Source: Archivesica marissinica
Lineage: Eukaryota > Mollusca > Bivalvia > Venerida > Vesicomyidae
Direction of reading: 5' to 3'
NCBI GenBank assembly: GCA_014843695.1
Contig: CM026386.1
Location: forward strand, 89,755,560-89,819,559
Length of the DNA stretch: 64,000 bases
Each line of letters opens with the position of its first letter. The first letter of the stretch is position 1. Under the pieces are notes generated by a model. It saw nothing but the letters and a program-made list of their open reading frames with translations, was not told the DNA's origin and did no database searches. The position numbers and the translations under genes are program-made. Below, one piece after another: positions 1 through 14,700 of this stretch.

Positions 1-1800
1 GTGGTGATCATTTCTCCTAAATATGGTTTGTATAGACAAGTGGTGATCATTTCTCTCCTAAATATGGTTTGTATAGACAAGTGGTGATCATTTCTCCTAA
101 ATATGGTTTGTATAGACAAGTGGTGATCATTTTCTCCTAAATATGGTTTGTATAGACAAGTGGTGATCATTTCTCCTAAATATGGTTTGTATAGACAAGT
201 GGTGATCATTTCTCCTAAATATGGTTTGTATAGACAAGTGGTGATCATTTCTCTCCTAAATATGGTTTGTATAGACAAGTGGTGATCATTCTCTCCTAAA
301 TATGGTTTGTATAGACAAGTGGTGATCATTTCTCCTAAATATGGTTTGTATAGACAAGTGGTGATCATTCTCTCCTAAATATTTGTATAGACAAGTGTGA
401 TATTTCTCCTAAATATGTTTGTATACAAGTGGTGATCATTCTCTCCTAAATATGGTTTGTATAGACAAGTGGTGATCATTTCTCCTAAATATGGTTTGTA
501 TAGACAAGTGGTGATCATTTCTCCTAAATATGGTTTGTATAGACAAGTGGTGATCATTTCTCCTAAATATGGTTTGTATAGACAAGTGGTGATCATTTCT
601 CTCCTAAATATGGTTTGTATAGACAAGTGGTGATCATTTCTCCTAAATATGGTTTGTATAGACAAGTGGTGATCATTTCTCTCCTAAATATGGTTTGTAT
701 AGACAAGTGGTGATCATTTCTCTCCTAAATATGGTTTGTATAGACAAGTGGTGATCATTTCTCTCCTAAATATGGTTTGTATAGACAAGTGGTGATCATT
801 TCTCCTAAATATGGTTTGTATAGACAAGTGGTGATCATTTCTCCTAAATATGGTTTGTATAGACAAGTGGTGATCATTTCTCTCCTAAATATGGTTTGTA
901 TAGACAAGTGGTGATCATTTCTCTCCTAAATATGGTTTGTATAGACAAGTGGTGATCATTTCTCCTAAATATGGTTTGTATAGACAAGTGGTGATCATTT
1001 CTCTCCTAAATATGGTTTGTATAGACAAGTGGTGATCATTTCTCCTAAATATGGTTTGTATAGACAAGTGGTGATCATTTCTCTCCTAAATATTGTTTGT
1101 ATAGACAAGTGGTGATCATTTCTCTCTCCTAAATATTGTTTGTATAGACAAGTGGTGATTATTTCTCCTAAATATGGTTTGTATAGACAAGTGTTGATCA
1201 TTTCTCATAAATATTGTTTGTATAGACAAGTGGTGATCATTTCTCCTAAATATGGTTTGTATAGACAAGTGGTGATCATTTCTCTCCTAAATATGGTTTG
1301 TATAGACAAGTTGTGATTATTTCTCCTAAATATGGTTTGTATAGACAAGTGGTGATCATTTCTCCTAAATATTGTTTGTATAGACAAGTGGTGATCATTT
1401 CTCCTAAATATGGTTTGTATAGACAAGTGGTGATCATTTCTCCTAAATAGTTTGTATAGACAAGTGGTGATCATTTCTCCTAAATATGGTTTGTATAGAC
1501 AAGTGGTGATAATTTCTCTCCTAAATATTGTTTGTATAGACAAGTGGTGATCATTTCTCCTAAATATTGTTTGTATAGACAAGTGGTGATCATTTCTCTC
1601 CTAAATATGGTTTGTATAGACAAGTGGTGATCATTTCTCCTGAAATATGGTTTGTATAGACAAGTGGTGATCATTTCTCCTGAAATATTGTTTGTATAGA
1701 CAAGTGGTGATCATTTCTCCTGAAATATGGTTTGTATAAACAAGTGGTGATCATTTCTCCTAAACATGGTTTGTATAAACAAGTGGTGATCATTTCTCCT
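1..1800. repeat. Minisatellite, 39-41 bp unit, cut by left window edge
   Basis: About 45 head-to-tail copies of a unit built on the words TAGACAAGTGGTGATCA and CTCCTAAATATGGTTTG. Length varies mainly by one or two extra CT in the TTTCTCTCCT stretch. Copies are nearly identical up to about 1600 and decay towards 1800. Open frames on the minus strand are translations of the repeat, not genes. The array probably lies in an upstream intron of the corepressor gene, because the first recognisable exon begins 750 bases to the right. Confidence 0.97.
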
Positions 1801-2185
1801 AATTCTAAGTCTGTTCAATCATATACCCATGTGACACATTGTTTTAACAAATAACACATCATAGACAATAATCTAAATTTCAAATGTTGCGTGTTATAGC
1901 CTACTCAACTAGTTTAAATTATCTTTCAATCATACAAATAACGTTTAAATATCTTCCTAATGCCCAAAGTACGCAAGAAATGGCTTCATTTGTGTCTGTG
2001 CCATGTTTAGTTCAAAAGTTATGCCAATTATCAATTTTCGTTCGAAATCCAAGATGGCCACCAATATGGCCGCCATTGGACAATATTTTGCGTTGGGAAC
2101 ATCAAAGTTCGTTTACTATAGGCCTTGAGGATTCCAAAAATGTAAGTTAGAAAAATACATCTTTCGTGTGCATTAGTTTATACAA
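1801..2185. other. Intronic DNA without a recognised gene
   Basis: Between the first minisatellite and the first SINE I see no exon. A frame open at 1884..2150 has no recognisable domain. It includes a stretch reading like the degenerate 'AAGATGGCCGCC' sequence common in dispersed repeats, so I read it as old repeat DNA. Confidence 0.5.
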
Positions 2186-2416
2186 AGTTTATACAAATTT
2201 ATGTTAGCTCGATTGCGAAACAAGTTCTTATAACTTATACTAACCACTCTCGAGACCTCATTCCTGATGGAATCCATCGCCACGAGGGAGAGAGAAGAGG
2301 CTTGTGGAATTTAAATGCCTTGCCTAAGGACACAATCGTAACGGCTCCAGCGGGGCTCGACCTCCGGGCCTTTCGCATGTGAAGCGAATGCGCTACCACT
2401 GAGCTATCACGACTTC
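2186..2416 (-). mobile_element. tRNA-derived SINE, family 1
   Basis: On the minus strand it starts with a tRNA-like head (GTCGTGATAGCTCAGTGGTA as A-box region, then GGTCGAGCC as B box). A conserved body follows with CTTCTCTCTCCCTCGTGG and GGATTCCATCAGGAATGAGG, ending in a tail containing CGATTGCGAAACAAG reversed. Other copies lie at 2845..3090, 10828..11023 and 50877..51110, which supports a dispersed family rather than a tRNA gene. Confidence 0.85.
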
Positions 2417-2551
2417 GTGTGCATTGGGACACCATCTTCCTACTCAACTAATTGGGTTCAAAAACTCATCCAGACTATACGTATGTTATTATTGTTGATT
2501 TCTTGCCGACTGACCTTGCTTCTGATCTGATTTTATCTTACTACAATGCAG

Positions 2552-2764
2552 GGTTTCCCCTCGCCCATCCTCTAGTATGCCATCCCCAAGAGACGACAAG
2601 GGAGGTACCTGGATGATGGCACAGAGACCAAGCACGGGCGGACATCCCCCCACCCACCTCGACCCAAATCACCAATACCAGGGTCAGAGCCCAGCAGGAA
2701 GACCCAGTATTACACAGGGGACAGGAAGGCAGTCGGTGATTACAGACTCTAGGAGCGAGGATAG
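2552..2764 (+). CDS. NCOR: Corepressor exon A (first in window)
   Basis: Acceptor TACAATGCAG and donor AG/GTAGCT. It starts with one base completing a codon from an exon outside the window and ends in phase 2. It encodes 70 Pro/Ser/Gly-rich residues ending RSITQGT-like then TDSRSED; SITQGT resembles the GSI repeats of NCoR proteins. Confidence 0.8.
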
Positions 2765-5700
2765 GTAGCTATATGTCAATACACTGTATGTATCAATGCA
2801 TTAACGGTTTTGTGTAACAGGTCTGGAGCTGCTTTACTATTAATGCAAATTTATTTCAGCTCGATTGCGTACAAGTTTATATAACATATGATTAATCTCG
2901 AGACCTCATTCCTGATGGAATCCATCTCCATGAGGGAGAGAGAAGAGACCTCGCTCGTGATGGAATCCATCGCCATGAGGGAGAGAGAAGAGACAACGTG
3001 GATTTAAGTATCTTACACAAGGACACCACCACCGTGATTCTGACGGTGCTCGACTGGGCTCAAACTTGCAACCTCTCCATTACAAAGTGAACACTGCACT
3101 GCTTTTCAATGGACCAAAATTAATGTAAGAAACGTCACTTGCTGACATAATAAGATATAGTGGACATCAATCACCATGGAGACTAGTAAATATTAGATGA
3201 TTATGAACATTGTTTGATGTTTGAACAGGCCAAAGAATTATGCCTATTAATCCTAGTTTTTATTTCAGATACAGAAATAATATTCCAGACAGTTCAGGGG
3301 CTCACCATTCCCCACGGATGGGACCTACGCTACAGATGCCTCCGCAGACCGGTGACCATAGAAGATCTCCTGCCATGCACACTGACTACGCCCGACAACA
3401 GTACGAGAGGGAACGGCAAGAAAAAGAAATGAAAGATCGGGAACAGCAGTTGGCTCTCCGGGCTGCAAGTAAGCAGTTAGGAATGAATACTTGTTACCAA
3501 GATTGTGAACACAAATAGCTAAATCTAAGAGAACATTTACCAAAGTGGTGAGGCCAAATAACCAAATCTAAGAGAACATTTACCAAAGTGGTGAGGCCAA
3601 ATAACCAAATCTAAGAGAACATTTACCAAAGTGGTGAGGCCAAATAACCAAATCTAAGAGAACATTTACCAAAGTAGTGAGGCCAAATAACCAAATCTAG
3701 CAGAACATTTACCAAAGTAGTGAGGCCAAATAACCAAATCTAAGAGAACATTTACCAAAGTAGTGAGGCCAAATAACCAAATCTAAGAGAACATTTACCA
3801 AAGTGGTGAGGCCAAATAACCAAATCTAGCAGAACATTTACCAAAGTAGTGAGGCCAAATAACCAAATCTAGCAGAACATTTACCAAAGTGGTGAGGCCA
3901 AATAACCAAATCTAGCAGAACATTTACCAAAGTGGTGAGGCCAAATAACCAAATCTAAGAGAACATTTGCCAAAGTAGTGAGGCCAAATAACCAAATCTA
4001 AGAGAACATTTACCAAAGTGGTGAGGCCAAATAACCAAATCTAGCAGAACATTTACCAAAGTGGTGAGGCCAAATAACCAAATCTTAAGAGAACATTTAC
4101 CAAAGTAGTGAGGCCAAATAACCAAATCTTAAGAGAACATTTACCAAAGTAGTGAGGCCAAATAACCAAATCTAGCAGAACATTTACCAAAGTAGTGAGG
4201 CCAAATAACCAAATCTAGCAGAACATTTACCAAAGTAGTGAGGCCAAATAACCAAATCTAAGAGAACATTTACCAAAGTAGTGAGGCCAAATAACCAAAT
4301 CTAAGAGAACATTTACCAAAGTAGTGAGGCCAACTAACCAAATCTAAGAGAACATTTACCAAAGTAGTGAGGCCAAATAACCAAATCTAAGAGAACATTT
4401 ACCAAAGTAGTGAGGCCAAATAACCAAATCTAAGAGAACATTTACCAAAGTAGTGAGGCCAAATAACCAAATCTAAGAGAACATTTACCAAAGTAGTGAG
4501 GCCAAATAACCAAATCTAGCAGAACATTTACCAAAGTAGTGAGGCCAAATAACCAAATCTAGCAGAACATTTACCAAAGTAGTGAGGCCAAATAACCAAA
4601 TCTAGCAGAACATTTACCAAAGTAGTGAGGCCAAATAACCAAATCTAGCAGAACATTTACCAAAGTAGTGAGGCCAAATAACCAAATCTAAGAGAACGTT
4701 TACCAAAGTAGTGAGGCCAAATAACCAAATCTAAGAGAACATTTACCAAAGTGCTGAGGCCAAATAACCAAATCTAAGAGAACATTTACCAAAGTGGTGA
4801 GGCCAAATAACCAAATCTAAGAGAACATTTACCAAAGTAGTGAGGCCAAATAACCAAATCTAAGAGAACATTTACCAAAGTAGTGAGACCAAATAACCAA
4901 ATCTAAGAGAACGTTTACCAAAGTAGTGAGGCCAAATAACCAAATCTTAAGAGAACATTTACCAAAGTGGTGAGGCCAAATAACCAAATCTAAGAGAACA
5001 TTTACCAAAGTAGTGAGGCCAAATAACCAAATCTTAAGAGAACATTTACCAAAGTAGTGAGGCCAAATAACCAAATCTTAAGAGAACATTTACCAAAGTA
5101 GTGAGGCCAAATAACCAAATCTAAGAGAACATTTACCAAAGTGGTGAGGACAAATAATTATATTTGGGAGAGTCCATCTAGATAAATTTAGGAGCTATTT
5201 ACCAAAGTAACAAGCCCAACTAACTAAATCTAGGAGAACATTTACCAAAGTGACAAGCCCAACTAACTAAATCTAGCAGAACACTTACCAAAGTGACAAG
5301 CCCAACTAACTAAATCTAGCAGAACACTTACCAAAGTGACAAGCCCAACTAACTAAATCTAGCAGAACACTTACCAAAGTGACAAGCCCAACTAACTAAA
5401 TCTAGGAGAACACTTACCAAAGTGACAAGCCCAACTAACTAAATCTAGCAGAACACTTACCAAAGTGGCAAGCCCAACTAACTAAAGAACATTTGCCAAA
5501 GTGGCAAGCCCAACTAACTAAATCTAGCAGAACACTTACCAAAGTGACAAGCCCAACTAACTAAATCTAGCAGAACACTTACTAAAGTGACAAAGTGACT
5601 AGCCCAACTAACTAAATTTAGGAGCTATTTACCAAAGTAACAAGCCCAACTAACTAAATCTAGGAGAACATTTACCAAAGTGACAAGCCCAACTAACTAA

Positions 5701-8700
5701 ATCTAGCAGAACACTTACCAAAGTGGCAAGCCCAACTAACTAAATCTAGCAGAACATTTACCAAAGTGACAAGCCCAACTAACTAAATCTAGGAGAACAC
5801 TTACCAAAGTGACAAGCCCAACTAACTAAATCTAGCAGAACACTTACCAAAGTGACAAGCACAACTAACTAAATCTAGCAGAACACTTAACAAAGTGGCA
5901 AGCTCAACTAACTAAATCTAGCAGAACACTTACCAAAGTGGCAAGCCCAACTAACTAAAGAACATTTACCAAAGTGGCAAGCTCAACTAACTAAATCTAG
6001 CAGAACACTTACCAAAGTGGCAAGCCCAACTAACTAAAGAACATTTACCAAAGTGGCAAGCCCAACTAACTAAATCTAGCAGAACACTTACCAAAGTGAC
6101 AAGCCCAACTAACTAAATCTAGCAGAACACTTACCAAAGTGACAAGCCCAACTAACTAAATCTAGCAGAACACTTACTAAAGTGACAAAGTGACAAGCCC
6201 AACTAACTAAATTTAGGAGCTATTTACCAAAGTAACAAGCCCAACTAACTAAATCTAGGAGAACATTTACCAAAGTGACAAGCCCAACTAACTAAATCTA
6301 GCAGAACACTTACCAAAGTGACAAGCCCAACTAACTAAATCTAGCAGAACACTTACCAAAGTGACAAGCCCAACTAACTAAATCTAGCAGAACACTTACC
6401 AAAGTGACACGCCCAACTAACTAAATCTAGGAGAACATTTACCAAAGTGACAAGCCCAACTAACTAAATCTAGCAGAACACTTACCAAAGTTACAAGCCC
6501 AACTAACTAAATCTAGCAGAACACTTACCAAAGTGACACGCCCAACTAACTAAATCTAGCAGAACATTTACCAAAGTGGCAAGCCCAACTAACTAAATCT
6601 AACAGAACACTTACCAAAGTGACAAGCCCAACTAACTAAATCTAGCAGAACACTTACCAAAGTGGCAAGCCCAACTAACTAAAGAACATTTGCCAAAGTG
6701 GCAAGCCCAACTAACTAAATCTAGCAGAACACTTACCAAAGTGACAAGCCCAACTAACTAAATCTAGCAGAACACTTACTAAAGTGACAAAGTGACAAGC
6801 TCAACTAACTAAATTTAGGAGCTATTTACCAAAGTAACAAGCCCAACTAACTAAATCTAGGAGAACATTTACCAAAGTGACAAGCCCAACTAACTAAATC
6901 TAGCAGAACACTTACCAAAGTGACAAGCCCAACTAACTAAATCTAGCAGAACACTTACCAAAGTGACAAGCCCAACTAACTAAATCTAGGAGAACACTTA
7001 CCAAAGTGACAAGCCCAACTAACTAAATCTAGCAGAACACTTACCAAAGTGGCAAGCCCAACTAACTAAATCTAGCAGAACATTTACCAAAGTGACAAGC
7101 CCAACTAACTAAATCTAGGAGAACACTTACCAAAGTGACAAGCCCAACTAACTAAATCTAGCAGAACACTTACCAAAGTGGCAAGCCCAACTAACTAAAT
7201 CTAGCAGAACATTTACCAAAGTGACAAGCCCAACTAACTAAATCTAGGAGAACACTTACCAAAGTGACAAGCCCAACTAACTAAATCTAACAGAACACTT
7301 ACCAAAGTGACAAGCACAACTAACTAAATCTAGCAGAACACTTACCAAAGTGGCAAGCTCAACTAACTAAATCTAGCAGAACACTTACCAAAGTGGCAAG
7401 CCCAACTAACTAAAGAACATTTACCAAAGTGGCAAGCCCAACTAACTAAATCTAGCAGAACATTTACCAAAGTGACAAGCCCAACTAACTAAATCTAGGA
7501 GAACACTTACCAAAGTGACAAGCCCAACTAACTAAATCTAACAGAACACTTACCAAAGTGACAAGCACAACTAACTAAATCTAGCAGAACACTTACCAAA
7601 GTGGCAAGCTCAACTAACTAAATCTAGCAGAACACTTACCAAAGTGGCAAGCCCAACTAACTAAAGAACATTTACCAAAGTGGCAAGCCCAACTAACTAA
7701 ATCTAGCAGAACACTTACCAAAGTAACAAGCCCAACTAACTAAATCTAGCAGAACATTTACCAAAGTGACAAGCCCAACTAACTAAATCTAGGAGAACAC
7801 TTACCAAAGTGACAAGCCCAACTAACTAAATCTAACAGAACACTTACCAAAGTGACAAGCACAACTAACTAAATCTAGCAGAACACTTACCAAAGTGGCA
7901 AGCTCAACTAACTAAATCTAGCAGAACACTTACCAAAGTGGCAAGCCCAACTAACTAAAGAACATTTACCAAAGTGGCAAGCCCAACTAACTAAATCTAG
8001 CAGAACACTTACCAAAGTAACAAGCCCAACTAACTAAATCTAGCAGAACACTTACCAAAGTGACAAGCCCAACTAACTAAATCTAACAGAACACTTACCA
8101 AAGTAACAAGCCCAACTAACTAAATCTAGGAGAACACTTACCAAAGTGACAAGCCCAACTAACTAAATCTAGCAGAACACTTACCAAAGTGGCAAGCCCA
8201 ACTAACTAAATCTTGGAGAACATTTACCAAAGTGGCAAGCCCAACTAACTAAATCTAGCAGAATACTTACCAAAGTGACCATCACAAATAACTAAATCTA
8301 GATCAACTCTTAAAACTGACAATCCCAAATATGTTAATCTAGAAAAATATTTACTAACTTGGCAAGCCCAAATAACTAACTCGAAGAGAACGTTTACCGC
8401 AAGTGTCAAGTCCATATAGTTATATCGAGGAGAATATTTTCCAAGGTTGGCGACTGAAGCAAATCAGTGTAGCGGAATATGTAATAAGAGATTAGCCACG
8501 ACAAAATAAATAGATTTTAACAAAATTCCACATCAAAATAACTAAATTTATACAAGTTGTACACAAACTAGACCAAAATAACTAAATGTATACAAGTTGT
8601 ACACAAACTAGACCAAAATAACTAAATTTATACAAGTTGTACATAAACTAGACCAAAATAACTAAATTTATACAAGTTGTACATAAACTAGACCAAAATA

Positions 8701-11700
8701 ACTAAATGTATACAAGTTGTACATAAACTAGACCAAACTAACTAAATGTATACAAGTTGTACATAAACTAGACCAAAATAACTAAATTTATACAAGTTGT
8801 ACATAAACTAGACCAAACTAACTAAATTTATACAAGTTGTACATAAACTAGACCAAAATAAATAAATTTGTACATAAACTAGACCAAAATAACTAAATTT
8901 ATACAAGTTGTACATAAACTAGACCAAAATAACTAAATTTATACAAGTTGTACATAAACTAGACCAAAATAACTAAATGTATACAAGTTGTACATAAACT
9001 AGACCAAAATAAAATAAATTTATTCAAGTTGTACAGAAACTAGACCAAAATAACTAAATTTATACAAGTTGTACATAAACTAGACCAAAATAAATAAATT
9101 TATACAAGTTGTACATAAACTAGACCAAAATAACTAAATTTATACAAGTTGTACATAAACTAGACCAAAATAACTAAATTTATACAAGTTGTACATAAAC
9201 TAAACCAAAATAACTAAATTTATACAAGTTGTACATAACCTAGACCAAAATAACTAAATTGAGATGAATATCAAGATATTAGGCCAAATTATAGAAATCT
9301 TTTAGAATTTTTACTAAGATACTAGGCCGGTCATAATAAATTATAATATTTTAATTACAAACTATCAAGAAAAGCCAACCCAAACACGTATTAGTGATTA
9401 GGTTTTCAGCCAAGTTATATTACCAGCCCAAAGCAGCATTATTTCTCAAAAACTTTCAAACATATTACTTTAGACACTTTGTATACACATCGAGTACTCA
9501 ACTGTGTGGCGTCCGTGGTCCAGTGGTAGAGCGTTGGATTTGGAATCGAACGGTCCGAGTTCGATACTCAGTCAGACCACGTATGTAGCGTCATTGAGCA
9601 AGGCACCTCACACACATTGCTTAGTACTGGTTAACCGCTATAGTCGGCTAAGCATGCCCAGGAAAACATGTCTAGATCCCTGCAAGGGGTTTGACATTAA
9701 TGGAACATACATACATACATAACACCAACACAGTTCTCAACAAATCCTCATCCTTCTACTGACCTTCAACTTTGATATTTTGAATGCATAATTCGGTGAA
9801 CCAGTACTTATACAGACAAATCACGCATAGCAAGACAAATCTGTAGTCCAATGGTTAACATGCTGGACTGGTAATCCAGGGATCGACTTTAAATCGAGGT
9901 TTCGTGTCATTGCTTTACACCGTGCATGTAAAAGAACCAGAGGAGACTCTGGAATGGGTCTCTGTCTGTATCATTGCACTATCCTCCGAAATCTAAAATT
10001 ACGAATCTCTTCAGGAGGCGTCGTTCATATGGGCAACCGGTAGCGACGATAAATAAACGTAAAACACACACGCGAGACACCCTTGGGTCTGTCGCCATGT
10101 TCATTTATTTATAAGTTTGGTGGTTTTATATGTTGGAAAGTTTGATGATGTTATTGATGTGTATGTGTCTATTGTAGGAGAACAGTTTCACCAGGGAGTC
10201 CATAGATTTGAGGAACAGAGAATGAAACAACACCAGCACCAACACCAGCAGCAACATCAGCAGCAGCCACACCAACAGCACCAACAACAGCAGCAGCAGC
10301 AACAACAACAGCAGCATCAGCAACAGCATCATCAGGAGTCCGAGGTGAAGGCAAGCGAACGTGCCAGGGAGGAGTACATGCAAAAGATGTGCGCAAGTGA
10401 CGACCCAAACAAACGATCGCCCAAACTTACACAGCCCACTGATATACTTAAGGCCTTTGTACCAGATCCACTGATGGGCCGGGGGTTGGTGAAGACTACT
10501 GGTGAAGGAGCCAACAAGAGCAATAGGAGCATGACCGCGGCCTGTCTGATCGATGCAATCATCGTGCATCAAATAAACCAGTCAACCGAGGAAACGCCCA
10601 CCTCAACCACATCCGTCAGTCAAGCCGGGAGCAAGCCAGGAACCATCAAACAGGAAGTGAAATCAACCGTGCCACACTCTAATTCGTCTACACCTCAGAT
10701 ATACCGGCCTGCGCCACAGGGCCAACCGGGTCAGACATATTCACCACAGGGTAATATACATGTAATATAATTATGCAGTCACACCTGCCTGTAAGACCAT
10801 CCTCGGGAGTGGTAAATGTTCATTGTTAGTTTATACAAATTTATTTTAGCTCGATTGCGAAACAAGTTCTTTCAACTTATCTTAATCACTCTCGAGACCT
10901 CATTCCTGTTGGAATTTAAATGCCTTGCCTAAGGTGCATCGTAATGTCTCCAGCGGGGCTCAAACTCCGCCGGACCTTTCGCACCTGAAGCGAACGCGCA
11001 TCCACTGCGCTATAACGACTTCCACTTTGTTGTTGAAAGGTGGTCTCTCGGGTTAAATACATTGATAGTGGCATGATGGGAAATCAAAATGATGGTCTGT
11101 AGAGACATGTTTGTAATAAGTGGCCTTTCATTCGTAGGCTGTCTTTAGTACATGTTTGACTACATAGTCAAATAAACTGATTTTCCAATGCATTGTGTTA
11201 TTGAGTGTTTAGACATAATAATTCTACATTTTGTATTACTGTATAGAATCTAGGTATGGTACACGTATATATTTCGTTTAACAACATCAATGATTTATTT
11301 TATTAAGCATTATTTATCTTACCTATAGGAATTTTAGTTGATTTCGCAAATGATACTAATTATGCATATGTAATGTGCATAAAAATGTGATTAAATGTCC
11401 GCTTTAAATAAGAAATTCATGTTTTACAATGTCGCAGGTTCGATCCCCCGTCTGACCCTAATAAAATTAACAGTCTTTCAGATGGGACGTTAAACCGAAG
11501 TCTCATGACGGTGCTTTACACCATGCACGTAAAAGAACCAGAGGAGACTCTGGAATGGGTCTCTCTCTGTATCATTGCACTATCCTCCAAAAATCTAAAA
11601 TAACTAATCTCTTCAGGAGGCGTCGCTCATATGGGCAACCGGTAGCGACGATAAATAAACATAAAACACCACCTACAATGTCGTGGAACCGTACTGGATC

Positions 11701-14700
11701 CGTTTTGTACCAATTTTTTTTTTAAACAATTGCGAAGCAAGTTTTAACAACTTATATTAATCACTCTTGTTGGCGCGGATGAAAGCGTATATGTTGTCAT
11801 TCGTGTGGGAGGAAACCGGAGTACCCGGAGAAAACCCACCTGTCCGATCTGGCAAACACGTACCATCTCATACTTCCCGGTCCGAGGATCGAACCCGGGT
11901 TGCATTGGTGAGAAGCGAGCGCACTAACCACTGTGCTAATCGGACAGCCATTTATTTAATGCAACATAAATGTTTTATAGTATGTAACAATAAATTGTAG
12001 TGTTATGGATAGTATAAATGATAAATTGTAGTGTTATGGATAGTATAAATGATAAATTGAACCTACTAATTATGTGTGTAACTTTATGAATCACCATATC
12101 TCTATAGATAAATGTATGTCAGGTCACCCAGCTCAAGGTCATGTTGTTCAAGGTCAAGGTTACATGCCTCAAGGTGAGCCCCAGGTAGCAGGTCAGCAGT
12201 TCCATGGACAACCGTATCAAGGTCAGAAAGGTCAACAGGAGAACAAATCGCCACCAGCCCAAATGGCAGGTTAGATAGACATTGTATGCTGTGTAGTGCT
12301 TCAGTAATATGTTATATAATAGCTAAGTATGTCAACGAGTACTCGAGTACCAGCCCAAATGGCAGGTTAGATAGACATTGTATGCTGTGTAGTGCTTCAG
12401 TAATATGTTATATAATAGCTAAGTATGTCAACGAGTACTCGAGTACCAGCCCAAATGGCAGGTTAGATAGACATTGTATGCCGTGTAGTGCTTCAGTAAT
12501 ATGTTATATAATAGTTAAGTATGTCGAAATTCGATATAAACAGATCCAGTTATATGTAAAATGATAGTGTCTGAAACGTGACTTTGATCTGACTTCGAGA
12601 TAACTGGAGAATTCGACATAACCGACTTTGACATAGCGGATGTAGACTGTATATATGCCAAAATACTTTAACTTTTGCAGTTTGTTGCATAAATCTTTTG
12701 AAGAAGTGGTCTTGGTTGAATTATGTCAATAAAGTTAAATAAACTTAATAATGGTATGTTTCATTCAATTTCAGTACATTAGTAATGTATCTGTTCCGTT
12801 AATTGAAACGAAACAAAGGTTACCTTTTATACCATTTGTGGTCATTTACAGTTTAGAAACACACGGAAAATGCAAGATAAATATAAGCAATAAAATCCAC
12901 CTGTGTTTGGTTTGGTTTAAACATATTTATTTTCTATCATGTACATGGTTATTTACAACAATTGAAATAAGGAATTGGACAGAAAGTTATACAGCTTATG
13001 GTTGTCCTCTCCTTGTGTTTGGTTTATTTGGGTATACAATACATTTGTTCTGTTTAAAGTGTGCATGAAAGTCTTTGTAGAATATTCCTGTGAGTTGTTT
13101 GTGTTCATGGAACAGAAATGGTCCAATAATGACCAATATACGATGTCATAATAATTTACAAGATGTCAATTTCAATGACCTTTGTAGTATGTATAATTGT
13201 ACAGTTGCTGTGGTTACAAGTGTATACTGCTTACTGTTTGTAGGTAAGAAGCGTTGGATGCAGTCACCAGTGACGCCTCCAGGCTCTGCAGGTTCCAGCT
13301 ACTCTCCCGGGGCCTCCAATAAGTCGGATCCAGAGAGCAAGCCCAATTCTAGACCATCCAGCCGCGGATCGGGTGGACCACCACCATCTAGGTCACAGGT
13401 ATAAATCTAGCTATGCATGACAGATGACTCCTAACCGGCCATGCAGTTTTTACCGAGGATGGGGTATATTTGTGTAACCATCAATCTTCCTCACACTACC
13501 GTACATAATCGCCTATAAGACGACTTTTTTTTTTTTATCACCAGATTATGTGTGCTAAAAAATTTTTTAAATTATTGTTTTTATATGTTTAAATTTAATG
13601 GTATCCATAATTATGATTTAGAAAAGAAAGCAATCACCCTGACACTGAACATTTCGTCAACTTGCACTGGCTATACGTGTAATTTATACTGGTGTCCATT
13701 TCATCAACCCGTCTTATATGCCAGTGTATGCCTAAACCCACAGATTTCAGGACCAAAGTAGGGGGTTGTCCTATTGTTGAGATCGCCTTATAGGCAAGTA
13801 TATTTGGTACTAACAGACTTTCTCCCAAACAAACTTGAGCTCAATGTCGGGTAAAGCCAAATATGAGATGTTAGTGAAACAAACTTGTGCTCAATGTCGG
13901 GTAAAACCAAATATGAGATGTTAGTGAAACAAATGAATATTCTTGGACAGTTTTGTGTTTGATATTGAACACAACAAAGAATATCCATATTTGTGCATGT
14001 CAAATTCTGGAATAAAGTGTGTACATTAGTAAGTACTAATGCTCAGAATTGATTTGTTCTGTTGTGTGATGACTTGTACATCCATGTATTGCTGTACTGT
14101 TTCAGGACTCGGCTCTACAACAAGCCGTACTGGTAGTACATGTATTGTTGCAATGTTTCAGGACTCGGCTCTATGACAAGCCGTACTGGTAGTACATGTT
14201 TGCTGTACTGTTTCAGGACTCGACTCTACGACAAGCCGTACGGTAGTACATGTATTGTTGCAATGTTTCAGGACTCGGCTCTATGACAAGCCGTACTGGT
14301 AGTACATGTATTGCTGTACTGTTTCAGGACTCGGCTCTACGACAAGCCGTACTGGTAGTACATGTAGTGTTGCAATGTTTCAGGACTTGGCTCTACGACA
14401 AGCCGTACTGGTAGTACATGTATTGCTGTACTGTTTCAGGACTCGGCTCTACGACAAGCCATACTGGTAGTACATGTATTGTTGCAATGTTTCAGGACTC
14501 GGCTCTACAACAAGCCGTACTGGTAGTACATGTATTGTGCAATGTTTCAGGACTCGGCTCTAGACAAGCCGTACTGGTAGTACATGTATTGTTGCAATGT
14601 TTCAGGACTCGGCTCTACAACAAGCCGTACTGGTAGTACATGTATTGTTGCAATGTTTCAGGACTCGGCTCTATGACAAGCCGTACTGGTAGTACATGTA

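Noticed and set aside
1..1800. CRISPR-like array
   Set aside because: Units are contiguous and nearly identical with no unique spacers; this is a eukaryotic minisatellite. The same applies to all other arrays here.
1884..2150. Upstream coding exon
   Set aside because: No domain or matching splice sites in phase with exon A; the sequence resembles old repeat DNA.
9507..9600. tRNA gene (GTGGTCCAGTGGTAGAGCG... with B box)
   Set aside because: The tRNA-like part is followed by a conserved body and tail shared with 44463..44665; the cloverleaf is not complete. It is a SINE head. The same decision was made for the other SINE heads.
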